NCBI GenBank assembly: GCA_025201705.1
Contig: MU616562.1
Span: 1 to 64,000 of the forward strand
Origin: Dissophora ornata
Taxonomy: Eukaryota; Mortierellomycota; Mortierellomycetes; Mortierellales; Mortierellaceae
Reading direction: 5' to 3'
DNA length: 64,000 nucleotides
Shown here: piece by piece, positions 1 to 12,395 of the stretch
Position numbering within the stretch: position 1 is the stretch's first letter
Layout of the letters: each line of letters begins with the position of its first letter
The notes under the pieces: model-generated
Databases searched by the model: none
Told to the model about the DNA's origin: nothing
The model's input: the letters and a program-made list of their open reading frames with translations, nothing else
Program-made: the position numbers and the translations under genes

Positions 1-555
1 TTTTTTTTAAACCAAATTTTCTTTTAAAAAGCAATTTTTTTTTTGGAAAGCAAGCATAACCGTCTTGTTTTCGATCTCGGCTTTCGTCTTAAAAAAAAAA
101 GAAAGCCGAGGAAAAGAGGAACTGGGAAAGCACCAACTGGTTGATAAGGCCATAAATTACTTATCCGTCTAGAATTTTTTTTACCATAATCGTTGTATTT
201 TGCCGTAGTGATCGTATCGTCCTTCTTGTTGACTTTTTAAAAGTCAAAATAAACTCGTTTTTTTTCTCATTCGTGTCGTTTCTGTTGCTGCAGGCGCAGC
301 ACATCTTTAATTTAAATTAATAATTGCGTTTCTATTGTCACAAAAGCGTCACGATAAAAAGGGGGGGGGGAAAAGTCGGGGTCAAGACCCAGCCTCCGCA
401 TATATAAAAGGGAATGCATTCTTCGACCACAGAACGCGCATTCTCACTAGCAGAATCTCCAGCCCCCTCTCTGTTCACCCAATACTCATTGTCCTTCAGC
501 CTCCACAATCGAATCGAACATCACTTCCCCCCCTCCTCTCTCCCTGTTCTTCACC
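1..555. other. Upstream region of the F-box gene
   Basis: There is no supportable gene here. The first 250 bases are A/T homopolymer-rich, and a G run lies at about 361-370. The last 150 bases look like a promoter and 5' leader for the F-box gene that starts at 556: a TATA element, then a pyrimidine-rich leader and an ATG in a CACC context. Confidence 0.6.
401..410 (+). promoter_or_regulatory. TATA-box-like element of the F-box gene
   Basis: The sequence TATATAAAAG lies about 145 bases upstream of the F-box ATG. The same core (TATAAAAG) sits about 140-175 bases before both subtilase start codons in this window, which supports it as a core promoter element. Confidence 0.5.
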
Positions 556-2688
556 ATGCCAATCTCGACGCGTTTGCCGCCTGAATGCACCGAGCTGATT
601 CTCCAGTACATCTGGGATGACATCTCCACCCTCCATGGGCTCCTCCTCTGCAGCCGCGAGTTCTTTGCCCTCGTTGTCCCCATCCTCTACAGAGATCCGT
701 TCCGGCTCTTGGACGAACACCACTCCTGGAGTAGGGAATCTAAAACCAAGCGGATAACGTATCTGATGCGGATACTGTATGCCTGTGCAACCACCAAGCC
801 TAGCCAATTTGATCTGTCTAAACCACGTCTCTCTATGAATGGATCGTCCATCTCGTCTGGGTCATTGCCGTCAGGGGTAGAAGGAACAAGTTTAACAAGT
901 TCAGGAGGGGAATCAGGGAGCTCTTCTGGCCCACCCACTGGCTGGCATGATCTCAGTTCTGCGCCAGGTCTACAGCCATTGCCGTATCCCTTGACAGTCG
1001 ACTACCTATTTTATTATACCTACCAGGCTCAGATCCCTAGATCCTTCCGAGCTTTTCAGCTCTTGAACCCTAACGCCCAGAAGCACCATCAATTCCGGTC
1101 AGCATCCGAACATGCCTTTGCGCAGGCTAGTATGACCTGGGCGTTGGCAACGTACAGTCATTTCCCTGGCCGAATTCAGGTCTTGTCGATGACTCCGTCG
1201 CAACTGGAACGGATCCTTGCTCAGGGAGGTGGTGACAGCGACAATGCGGATGAGAGGCAGGGCGTTGGGTCACTCCGGATGCTGAGACGGCTAGAGCTGG
1301 ATTTTGGAGCGAACAATTCTCCGTTGGGCGACTGGAAAGCGTCATCAGCCTCCGCAAATTCTGTGGGGGGAGATGGGGAGAACGGTGTAGAGGCGATGGA
1401 TATACCATTGTGGTTTATTCGAGAGCATCAGAGGATCTTCCCGTCATGCCCCGAGGACTCGATGCCTGGCAAGAGTCATGATGATGATGATGATGATGGT
1501 ACAGCTAGGCGAAAACTTGGAGTAGGAGGCGGGACATTGTTGCAGGAGCTCGTGATCAGAGGCAGCCACAGCGAATGGAAGCCAATTCAGCTTCTGACCA
1601 ACATCCAGCCACTCAAGATCATAGATCTCTCGGCCTGGAACTCTGATCTCTCGAACCTTCACCAAATCCCTTCTGCGCGGTTGAAATCTCTGAGGATCAA
1701 TATTGAGAGACGACTCGGGTTTGTAGGCGTACCATTGTCGTACCTACAGCAGCAGTGCGCTCAGTTGGAAGAGATCTGGATGCCCTCGCAGGAAGCGCAT
1801 ACATTCCGATGGGCGATTGATTTGCAAAGACCGATTGGCCGGTTTGCGACAGAAGCTCGACTAAGAAGACGATATGATGTCGGAGCAATGAATCAAGCTG
1901 TTCATCCGGACGCAAGTAATGTACTTGCGGCAGTGAATCCTCTACTGACTCTGCATCATACTCATGCAAACCCATCGCTCAGTCCAGAGCAGATCCCTCG
2001 GATGAAAAAAGTCCGACTTTACGGTGGGCCTCAGGAGTTGATCCCCTCGCTTGAAGATGCTGCGGACGCGTTCCGCGACAGTCTCGAGGCGCTGGGAGGA
2101 TTTGAGGACGGATACGGCCCTCGAGACGAGTATCCGCGTATGACTATTGACTGGCCTCTTCTTCACCTCACCTATCTGGATCTTCGAGGCCGATTCGTTT
2201 ATTTCTTCGACTTGCGATCTTTACGACAGTGTCCCAATTTGAAGGTCATCAAGCTGCATATTGAATCAAACGTTTCGTCCATGGTCTCGGAATCTGCGGG
2301 CGAACGCGTGTTTTATGAGAAACAAGATTTTTCAGTGTTCGTGGATATGAAGAGGTTAGAGGACCTGCAGCTCCGGGGCACATCATGGGATATAGATGAC
2401 GCTGTGTTGGACATGCTGGCGGGAAGTGGATCCTCCTCGGATGTCTCTCCTATTAACGGCCAGGACCAGGACCAGAGTCAGCATGGGCGGACTAGTAATC
2501 TCAAGGACAGTCTGCTCTACTTTGACATTGCAGAAATGCATCAGCCCACCCGGGCGGGACTGAAGCGGTTTGTGGTGGCCATGGAGAAGCTGAGGGTCAT
2601 CCATCTGGGCAACATGTACGGATTTGCAGTCGACTCCTTGTGCGAGGTTGCGGGGCCGCGTCTCTTTGTCGACTTTAGAAACGACTAA
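556..2688 (+). CDS. F-box protein with leucine-rich-like C-terminal region
   Basis: This is one uninterrupted exon of 710 codons. The N-terminus (about residues 4-50) has the F-box pattern: a Leu-Pro-x-Glu start, an Ile-Leu-x-x-Ile-Trp helix, then a Leu-Leu-x-Cys-Ser-Arg segment ending in Tyr-Arg-Asp-Pro-Phe. F-boxes bind Skp1 and recruit substrates to SCF ubiquitin ligases. The rest contains scattered leucine-rich stretches (for example around residues 230, 355 and 530-600), like the loose LRR-type F-box proteins common in Mortierella-type genomes, and low-complexity Ser/Gly/Asp segments including an Asp run near residue 310. The ATG has a good CACC context, a TATA-like element lies 145 bases upstream, and AATAAA occurs at about 2739. 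It converges on MED12 with a gap of about 110 bases. The substrate is unknown. Confidence 0.85.
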   Translation: MPISTRLPPECTELILQYIWDDISTLHGLLLCSREFFALVVPILYRDPFRLLDEHHSWSRESKTKRITYLMRILYACATTKPSQFDLSKPRLSMNGSSISSGSLPSGVEGTSLTSSGGESGSSSGPPTGWHDLSSAPGLQPLPYPLTVDYLFYYTYQAQIPRSFRAFQLLNPNAQKHHQFRSASEHAFAQASMTWALATYSHFPGRIQVLSMTPSQLERILAQGGGDSDNADERQGVGSLRMLRRLELDFGANNSPLGDWKASSASANSVGGDGENGVEAMDIPLWFIREHQRIFPSCPEDSMPGKSHDDDDDDGTARRKLGVGGGTLLQELVIRGSHSEWKPIQLLTNIQPLKIIDLSAWNSDLSNLHQIPSARLKSLRINIERRLGFVGVPLSYLQQQCAQLEEIWMPSQEAHTFRWAIDLQRPIGRFATEARLRRRYDVGAMNQAVHPDASNVLAAVNPLLTLHHTHANPSLSPEQIPRMKKVRLYGGPQELIPSLEDAADAFRDSLEALGGFEDGYGPRDEYPRMTIDWPLLHLTYLDLRGRFVYFFDLRSLRQCPNLKVIKLHIESNVSSMVSESAGERVFYEKQDFSVFVDMKRLEDLQLRGTSWDIDDAVLDMLAGSGSSSDVSPINGQDQDQSQHGRTSNLKDSLLYFDIAEMHQPTRAGLKRFVVAMEKLRVIHLGNMYGFAVDSLCEVAGPRLFVDFRND

Positions 2689-2800
2689 GAGCTCTTCCTC
2701 CGGTCATCATGTGCACACATGTTTATGCTATTGTACAAAATAAATCTACAATGTCCACCGACCCATTCTTTTTATTGTTACAGATATTAGACAGCTAATA

Positions 2801-5800
2801 TCAATTGCCATTGTTGTTGCTGTTGTTATTCCCATTGTTGTTGCCGATGTTAAGATGGCTTCGATGAATGTTCATTGGGTTTCCAGGACCAAAGCCCAAA
2901 ACGCCAGTATTGCCGTTATTCAAAAACGCGGATGGATCCATGTACTGATTCTGTTGTGGCTGTTGTTGTTGGTGATGATGCTGCTGATGCTGTTGCTGCT
3001 GTTGAATTGCTTGATTGTGCTGTCCATTCAAAAACGGGACGTGGATGCCTGAAATCGTCGACGTTGACATACCACCGCCAACACCGCCGGCGGCAGCCGC
3101 TATCACAGCGGCCGAGCCCTGATTGTGATTGTGATTCTGACTCTGATTCTGACGCATAATATTCAGAAGCTGATTACTAGACATCATTCCGGGTCCTCCT
3201 CCTCCGGGCAGTCCTTGAGGCGGCAAAGCAATCGGCATCGGTGAGTGCATCACTCCTGTGGTCCGTAACTGGTTTGGGAACGACTGTGATAGAAACGACT
3301 GGAACTGTTGATGCTGATGCTGCTGTTGCTGATGCTGCTGTTGCTGCTGTTGCTGATGCTGTTGGTGCTGTTGCTGTGGGATTTGAGGCAAACCTGCCAA
3401 GGCTGCTGTAGGCTGTGTTAAGGAGATGGTCATATCCCCTGAAGGTACTGTTGCCGAGGAAGCAGCCAGCGAAGTCTTAGGAGTGGAAATGGTCATAGTG
3501 GGTTCAGAGACGGCTATAGCTACCGCGGCCTGATTGGCTTTGGTGCCTTTCCCTGCACGACTTCCCTTGCCACCGCGAACTGCTTTCGTGGTAGAGGCTC
3601 CACGGGCAGCTTTGCTCGCTGTAGCCTTCTTCTTGCCTGCCGTTGCGGTTGCCGTAGTGGCCGCCGCTGCTGCCGCTGTCGTAGCAGTTGATACAGTTGG
3701 GACTGCAGCTGCAGTAGTGGCCACAGGCAGAGCAAGTGCAATGGTGGAAGGTGTTGTCGTCTTGGACGTGTCAAGTCCGTCACCCAAGTATCCGTCCTCT
3801 CTTTTCTCAACAACTTCTCCATCCTCCATTCCTGCAGTTGATGTGATCGCTCTCGGATCTGCTTGTACAGATTGCAGTTTACTATCGCTATTATTGGTCG
3901 TCACGTCATTGCCTTCCCAGACCATTGGGCCCATGTCCAGATCATCGTCATTCAGGATCTGGCCCTCCTCTAGCTCGGGGTCAGGCTCCTGCTGTCGAGG
4001 CAAGGGCGGGACAGATCCAGATCGGATTCCTTCACCGCCAGAAGATCCAGGGAACAAATCCATCTCCATTATGTTACCGTCACTAGACAGCGGTGCGCTT
4101 TCCTGGCCACTGCCTTCCATAATAGCATTGGCCTGTTGCTGCTGCAGTTGCTGCTGCTGCAGAAGCATCAATTGCTCTTGCTTTTGTTGATGCTGGAGCA
4201 TCAATAACTGCTGCTGGTGCGAGTGGTCGTATTCACATGGCCTCTGCTGCTCTTCCACCAGTATTAACTCTTGTTCGTCATCGCCTCCTCCATGACCCAA
4301 TTTGAACTGTGTCTGATAAGTCGTTCCATCTGCAGGTTTCCGGATGTGTTTCGCTCCAAAGAACGTAAGCGAGATAGACGTGTCGTTGGCATTTTCACTC
4401 AAGCATGATGACGAGCCTAGCGCGGAGGAAGATGAGAGCGAGGAGGTCGAGCCAACAATACCACCACCTGTGTCTCCGTTGATAAGCCCAGAGGATGAAG
4501 AGGTAGAACCAGTGTCCAAAAGCCCCAAGCCGAGAGCTGGGCTTTGGGATGGCTGTTGCTGCTGCTGATACAGTTGTTGATTCGAGTTTTGATCGACGTC
4601 TCCGACACAATCTTCAAGCCAATCCCAGGGCCGTGGTTGGACTTCCTTGCTTCCTTTAGCTCCTATATCCCCGGAAGCCCTGAGACCTGTGAAATACACA
4701 TTGTGCTGCTGGAATGGCAAGATCCTAAAAATCCTGCTTGCAAAAACCGTCGGGATCGAGGTCGTCATTTGAGGCAATCCTGATCGCAGCTGGCTCAAAA
4801 CATCATTCCTCATGGCCTTGGAATCCGCTCCTCCACCACTCAGACCACCGCTGAGAAGAAGTACTTCGTCCATAAGACACGACACCATATCTAAACAGAA
4901 TTCAAAGAGTCGTTCCTCTGACCCTTGACCGTGGATGATCGAGGAAACCAGCAAATTTGTGAGGCGGATGACATACGTCGTAAGGTCGCAGGCCGTCGAA
5001 GACGGATGCTGTAAGATAACGGGCAGTAGTGGGACCAAGAGTCGGAGTCTCAGACAGAGTGTCGTCCTGACATCGATCAAGTGAATTGGATAGCCGGCTT
5101 GGGGTGAGTTACCAGGCATGCTTTGTTGCTGAAAGGACCCGGCCGTGTCGGTCGGCAGGTGCGGAGGGTTGTGGGCCAAATGATTCCGCTGCATCGACGC
5201 ATTCAGTAGCAAATCTTCCATGTCGCCACCGCTAGACTCGCTGTCCTGTACAACCTTGGTTGCCTCCTCGTATGAGCAGCCAATGGCATGCATAACATCA
5301 AAGATCCGGATCCGATCCTCAAACTTTTTGAGCTGCCAAAGAAGACTCTTGGCGAATGCGATCCTGTTCTCAAGTTGCGTCGCATTCAATCCTTGCAAAG
5401 CTGCCGCAGCCATGTAATTGCTGTTGGCGGAGGGCGTTGAGGCAGAAGGCGTTGTTCCTCCGGCAGATGGCTGCGAGGATGCTTCCTCCGATATCAAACT
5501 CAATGGTGCAGCGGGTTGACCCTCATTCATCAGAACCTCCATAACGTAGTGGAAATTGGCCACAATCTTGATATAGTTCGCGCTGCTAACGGGTCGTTGC
5601 ATAATCATAACGTTGTAGGGGAAGTTGGAACCCGGATTTCCTTCCAAGATACGATATCCATATCGAATGAACTAGAGATGACAGAGTATGGGCGTGAGTA
5701 ACATGTGTCGTAATTGCGAATAAGCATCTCATCAAGTCCATGTTATGCTTATTACCTCTTCCACAGCGTCGCTCCTCATGCCGATGAGCATGCGTCCCAA

Positions 5801-8800
5801 CAGCTCGATATCAGCGCTCTCGGAGAGAACAAACTCCTGGAAAAAGATCTGGATGAGCAGCTGCAGCAAATCTCCATCCTCCCCAGCTGCGCCAACATCA
5901 TCCTGCATGCCCATCGTTTGAGAAGTGCCTCCTGATCCAGTACTCATGGTCACGCCTTCCATCATCATTAATCCATCTGATGTCAAAGAGCCGGAGCTTG
6001 AGGACATGGTCGAGCCCAAAGCACCGCCTTCCTTGCCAGCGATCCCGTGTCCGCTTGTTCGCTTCTCCCGAGCAGTACGCTCCATCATGACATTGTCCAG
6101 CAATAGCCAAAATTCAACCTTGCAACGATCAAAGATCCAACGGTCGACCCTTGAGAAGATCGATCTAAAGGTCCTTTGTTGAACCATGCTCGACGTCAAC
6201 GTTGCATCGCCATAGGTGTCCAAAAGCAGAAGACTTTCGTGGTTCTCCGCAACCAGCATCTGGAACGTCTCCATCATCTTCCGATCCACCATCTCAATAT
6301 ACCGCCTGTTTCTGGTCATTGAACCATCCTTGTTATCAACAGACATTCCATTTCCAGACGCCTCAGCCTGCTGTTGTTCCTGTCTGGTCCGCAAAAATAT
6401 CTTGTAGGCACCATCAACATTCGCCAAACACTTCTCACGCAACCAGTCTGCAGACAGGGCCCAGTCCCTCCGATACTCATGGATCTCGTGCAACACTCTG
6501 TGGTTCAGAGGCAGGCATGATTCAATCCAGACGAGATCCCGACAGATTTGAAACTGAACTAACATCATCTGCTGCTCCACCAAAGACGATGATGAAGCGG
6601 CGTTCTCAGATCCTTCAGTATCCTGCTCCTGTCGGGCCTGCTGCTGCATAACCATGAGTCTCGAATATCTCTGCGTTTGCAATGCATGGATCTCTGCGAC
6701 CGTGAACTGGATCGCAAATCTGTGGGCGTGCTCCAAAGAGAGGGGATGGTGACTTGACCCGTAATTATGGCCTGCTCTTGAGTTTGAAAACGAGTCTTCT
6801 AAAAGTAGCAGCCTTAACAAAACCACCATCGTCATGCAAACACGCAGCGTGGGTTCATCTGGCGCCGTTTGGTGTTGTTGGTGATGCATGTCGTCGAGAT
6901 GGTCGCCATGGGCATCAGAGAGCGAGGAAGGCTGTTGAACAATATTTGCTATCTTCTTCAGCATCGCCCCACACATATCCTGAACTAGAACCTCGATTGA
7001 ACAAAATCCCTGGATAACCAACTGCACCATGAAAGACAGAAACCAAATGGAAAGCCCTTCGTTTGCGGTATCGGTTCCAAGAGGCGACGATCCCAGGACA
7101 GACGTCATCCAGTCCAAATCATGAAGGCGCAACCAAGACAGCACCACATCGTTCATGCACCCATTCCCGACACGCTCTGCCATTTCGACCAACAGTTCTG
7201 CATACAGTCTAGATGCTCGGACAATATCCTGTGTCGCCGTCGTTTGCGAGAAACCCCCGCCATTCATGGCGTCATCCAAAGCAGCACCGGTACTCCGAGT
7301 AGCCGCATCTAGTTTTTGGAGTGTATCCACGCATCCGTCAAAGAGCTGTAGGGGCCAATGTACCAGTCCACCGTGTGCAGCATGCAAAGACGAGGCTAGG
7401 TTTGAGACAGCATTTGAAGACGGATCTCTGAGCAGGCTCTGGAGTTCCTGGAGTTGTAGTGGGTTCCTGGCTCCAGATGAGCCTGGTAATTTGCTAATGA
7501 GGTCACTCTCCATCTATTTCGGAGTATGGACATTAGTCGACTTTGAAAACGGATAGCTCCCAAGAAGTTACATCTAACTGTATCTGGTATTCTGCTCACC
7601 TGGGCGCGGATGTCATCAGGGACGTTGTGCACTTCGAATGCCAGGTATCTCGGCAGAGCCTTGTAGATCACGTTCTTCCCCTGGAGATTGTAATGCTGGA
7701 GCATCGCGTACTGTTAGTGCCACAATAGTATACACTTGTGGCCGAGAAGAAAAGGATCTATATGTCAGTTCGGCAACATGCCGTGCACTATGAGAGGTCA
7801 TACCTTGGCGAGAATTGCCTGTGAAAACTTTGTTAGCAAGCCCATGACTGCCCACACCGTATAGTGCTTCTTGGCCACGTTCACAACGTATGTCAGCAGA
7901 GACTTGTCCGAGGTATGATCCAGCAGCCAAATACACATCTGTTTCATGACACATAGTTTAGTTCTTGAGTCAATGCAAAGTCCATATAGCTGCAACACTT
8001 TACAAACTGCAGGCAACACACAAGATTCTAGAGCCTTACCTCATACAAAGAGTGGAAATCACTAGCTACCTCCATGACATTGACAACGGTCGCGAGCTGC
8101 CTGGTGTTCAATAGCGATGAGCCTGGGGAGGTCATCACCCTCCAGTTATCCTCTCCAATCTGGATATGTTTGACTACATAGGACTTGACAGCCACAAGTA
8201 GCCACTGTGAGGTCACACGGAGTTGACAGAACCTGCCAGCGGAGAGGATAAGCTCCGTAAGTTGGACAGACAACGGCATCGACAAATCTTGGTCCTCTTG
8301 AGGCGAATCCTTGATAGAGACAGTCATATTGGCAGCTATTTGAGACGTGTTAAAGCCATTAGATCGCGCATCTTTCAGGATTTACAAACACCCAGAATAA
8401 GCGTTATCGTCAGTAATTACCCTCAGGAGAAAACATGTGTGGGAGTCTGGCTTTGATCTGCGCCGTAATTGCCTCGAAGCACGCCCGATCATATTCGTCT
8501 TCGCCATTGACGCCAAAGAGCACGACTCGACGTTGGTTTAGATGATGAGCCTGCGCTTCTTTGTGCAAGGGAAACGATTGTAGGTATTTCAAGTGCCTCA
8601 AAGTCGACTCCTGGCCACGCTTGCTCGGTTGCAGGTCGCCTCTTGCAATTAGGCGCTGAAGGTATTGCTGATACGAAAACAAGCGGTCGTGAATCAGGTT
8701 ACCAAAGAGTCGGGCAATGGCATCCTGTGTATCTTCAATCCCATGACTGTTATTCTGTTGATGATGTTGATGCGCCATATCCTGGTGAGGCGACGCTTGA

Positions 8801-11693
8801 TTGTGTGTGCCGTTGAAGGAGTCTAAAAACTCTAATAAAGCTCCCTGTAGTTGGGAGCTCCTTTCGTGCACAGGAACACGCGGAGAGAGCATGGGACTAT
8901 CGCGCCAGATGTTTAGGAGTGTTCCAGCAAGATACACACGGTGGTGTCCGTAACGCGAAGAAGTGATAGCCCACTCGCACAGCGTATTAACGCGAGCCTT
9001 CCAGATCCCATCCTTCCGCGAGGTGGGCGATGGTATCTGCGACAGCGAAGGCGAAGTTTCCGAGGCATGATACGGGGCTGTATTAGATGGTACAGTAGCT
9101 GATGGAGAAAAGGCGGTTTTGGAGGGCGATGGTGGTATTGAAGAGGTCGAGTAAATGTCCAAAGTTTCCGCAAAATAGTCCTGCGCCACCTGCTCCAGAT
9201 CCGAAGTATGATCCACTCTGTCAAGGATCTATGAATGTCAATTAAGGCGGCGTTCAGTGGGCCATTTCGCGATATCTCAATCTGCTGCATGGACTGAAAT
9301 AGGTGCATGTCGGCCTCTTACATCTACGTGGCAACCCAGCCGCGCCATATTGCTCTCATTATTTGCTCCACCAGGCGTCAGGTCTGTGAAAACTTGAACT
9401 CTGGCGTGGATCATTTTGTAATGTGATCCCAAAACGTCCTCAACATTAGGGAACGCCATCGGCTTGTGTGAAACGGACTGGATATCGTTTAGCAGAACTT
9501 GCTGTAACAAGTTTGAGTGCGCAGCCCATGCCTTCGGTATTACAAACATATCTGGAGTTGACAGGAATATAGACTGGTAGAGGAGTCAGAAGGTTGTACA
9601 TAGTATTCGTAATTGTCGCAGTAGGAATAAAAACAGATGATCGAGAGTATCCTACCTGCAGCATTCTCTTGAGTTCTAGTTCAAGATATGCATACCGGAA
9701 GACGGGTTGATTGTAGGAAGGATGCCTTTGTACCTGTCATAAGAAATGAAAGCTTGGTTTTTAGATGGGCAGTTCCAGATCCATTCATGACGCTGCAACT
9801 CTCCCCAAAGACCCAGTGTCCCATAGTTGGACTTACGGATTGAAGGGTATTCAAAAGTCCCTCGATCAATAGTCTCATCAACAGTCTCGATCTGGCATAC
9901 TCTGACAGAAACATGGATATCAGACTCAGCAACAGGGCCACCTGTTCGAAGCCAAGCGTTGATAGCTGCTCCACCGTGGCTCTCAGAAAGTGTCGATGAT
10001 CCAGGAGTCCCTCGTTGTACTGCCATTTCGTCAACATGACCGAGTACCTCCATTTAGCCTCCCATTTCTCCTTGGCCTCTTCGCTTGTCCAGGGTTTCAC
10101 GTTCTGCGCCCCACTGGCCGGGTTGAGAGCGGAGGTGGCAGATTTGGCAGTTGAATGTGGGTTGATCTCCTGCAATTGCTTTTTCAAAAACAAATTAACG
10201 GTCATGGTCCAGTCGGCCGAATACTGGTGCTGCGTTGATGAAGATCGACTCCGCGGGGCCTGCATCTCTGTGAGGGCCACGATCTTAATATACCACGTTG
10301 CGCGAAGCATGGGCACCTGTCGCTGAGCCAGTGCCTCAAGCAATTTTTCAGACTTGAATCCGCGTGGCACACTCTTCGATAGCCGGCGTAATGAAACTGT
10401 TCCTGCTAGATCAGCCATCCACTGTTCTTTTTTCTGTTCGTTAAGAGTCGCTCGACTAGGTAGTCTAAACGTGCTTGGCCTGTTGGGGGTTGGACGAGTA
10501 AATGACTTTTAGTTAAAGCAATTGTTCCGCTGGTTGCTAGTCACTCGATCAGTATACAGTCCATATTCGAAAATACAAGTTCTTTTTACCCTGTAATCTT
10601 GCTCGACTCCTGTCGCCTTTTTAACACCTCCACCATAAAGGTCTCAAGGTCGTGCAGTTTTTTGGGATCCTGCAACCCATCGGATAAAATTCCCTGAGCA
10701 GATACGGTCTCATTCTATTATTTCAAACCAACAGTGAGCGCGTTAAGTAGTCGCGTCAAGGTAATCCCTCAGACCTGATTTCGAATCCACAGAAATCGAT
10801 GAGGGGTTCTACCAGTATAATCCCTTTATCCATGTATCCAGTCTTGACATTATTAGATGTCATCTGATCCTCATCCTGTCCTGGTCGCTGCGGGAAAACG
10901 CCGGGAAAGCCTGATATTCGTGTGCAGTTGATCACAAAATACCAAGAGGACAAAATACATTAGCATTTATATAATACCGTCTCCATGTGATCCTTCATCA
11001 TCCCGAGGCAGGGCCACCTCCAGAATCGTTCGTGTCCTGAAAACGGCCGCTTCAATTGCTCAAATAGTAGCTTACCAAGATCGTTAGTCTTGTGCAGCCT
11101 CTTCTTTTTTGGTGGTGGTAATAAAACATATCGTCGTAGCGGTGCTGTAGAGTGACTTTTGTTTGAGTTTGGATAAGCTGACGACGAGGGCGATGATGAA
11201 TAGGGCGAATGGGTCGGCGTGGTGTGTTGAGATGCATATCCATAGGGCAATTGCGAGCTGTTGTTGCTGCTGTTGCTGTTGCTTCCATATGAGCTGGGGA
11301 ATGCTCCAGGATAGTTAGTTCCCGGTCCACCCGGTCCGCCAGGTCCAGAATTTCCACCACTATGATAGTTGTGGGATGACGGTGCGACGCTTCGTCCTGC
11401 CGCGAATCCCATGCGACCTGGGACCGGGGGACCCTGACCCGGGGCTGCGTTCATTGGCACGCCGCCTGGTCCGACGGGTGCGCCTCCTGATCCGGGAGGA
11501 TATGGTGGGAAGGGACCTCGAGGATGGTTAGTAGTATGGTGGCCTGAAAGAGAAATAATGGGTATGGCAGTACGATGAGTGGCCCAAGTCGCGTTGAAAC
11601 ACTCGAGACATGGTGGCGATGCGCGCATGACAGCAGTGGAGGCCTTGGCGAAAGGAACATGCGTGTAGAACACTTGCCTGGGTATTTCGACAT
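2801..11693 (-). CDS. MED12: Mediator complex subunit 12 (MED12/Srb8), 13 exons
   Basis: Exons on the minus strand: 11693-11678, 11543-11076, 10910-10813, 10714-10590, 10479-9837, 9733-9656, 9573-9322, 9228-8421, 8335-8040, 7938-7804, 7710-7600, 7513-5756, 5671-2801. Phase closes over all 13, giving 2552 aa. MED12 belongs to the CDK8/cyclin C kinase module of Mediator and controls RNA polymerase II transcription in the nucleus. Fungal MED12 hallmarks are visible: a Pro/Gly-rich N-terminus, the FPGVFPQRPGQDEDQ block (from about residue 162), an Asn-Glu-Thr-Val-Ser-Ala segment, a TLNEQK block followed by a conserved Leu-Ser-x-x-Val-Pro-x-Gly stretch (about 240-270), and the LCEWA motif in exon 8. 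The last exon encodes about 950 residues rich in Gln, Ser and Ala with CAG/CAA tracts (3300-3370, 4120-4240). Intron 1 is best read as GC-AG (11677-11544). The exon 3 donor was chosen because it restores the conserved frame; other junctions are canonical. Confidence 0.9.
3296..3372 (-). repeat. CAG/CAA/CAT tract inside MED12
   Basis: An imperfect trinucleotide tract encodes a Gln/His run in the disordered C-terminal part of MED12. Shorter Gln tracts occur at about 2950-3010 and 4130-4215. Such tracts are common in Mediator subunits and prone to length change. Confidence 0.8.
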
Positions 11694-12395
11694 TGTTGAT
11701 CTACAGCAGCGTGGAATAGATGAGCAAGAGTGGTGGATAGGGATAAGCTATCCTTGAATGGTATAGGGTCGAGCGGCCAGGATGAAGTTGGGCTGGAATT
11801 AACAATAGTCGAGAATAGGACGAGGATCCATCGACTGGTATTAGTGAACGGGAAAGGGTCCTGAGGGATGAACGAATGCAGGCGAGTGAGGAGAGAATAA
11901 TGGCGATGGCTGATTTATTGGGAATGCAAGGGTTCGTGATGGTGGCGGAGAAATGAAGGATGCGGGGAGACTGGGCAGTTGAGATGTCGTGCCCTCGCGC
12001 TGCTTGGGAATGTGTAAAGGGGAGGAGCAACGCCGCGTGCTGCTGCTGCTGCTGTTGCGCTGCTGGCTGTTGCTGATGGAGCTCGCATCTATGGCTTCGA
12101 GTCATCCGCAACCCAGATCAGCTAAACGACGTATAGACAATAGCCAGGCACACCACAGGCCACGAGAGCGCGTTGCTGCTGCACCACATCCCACGCAGCA
12201 TGCATACATTCAGAGAGAGAATAGCGTGCCCATCGTCTTTCTCTTCTATTGGCAACTGGCGCCAGCAGGCGACTGGACTAACTCAATCGGGCCATCATCA
12301 TCATCATTATCATCATCATCATCATCCCTGTCGCCACCCCCTTCTCTGACTTGTCACATGTACATCCGATTCATCCGCAACCACGGGCTACGAAT
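11694..12395. other. MED12 leader/promoter and phosphatase 3' region
   Basis: No gene is supportable. On the minus strand this lies upstream of the MED12 ATG. It holds a CTG/CAG-rich tract (about 12035-12080) and an ATC/ATT-type trinucleotide tract (about 12294-12328). The minus-strand ORF through the CAG tract lacks recognisable domains and probably lies in the MED12 5' leader. Confidence 0.5.

Noticed and set aside
3534..4190. Plus-strand ORF of 218 codons opposite MED12
   Set aside because: It lies entirely within the last MED12 exon; its composition follows the low-complexity coding sequence on the minus strand and it contains no domain.
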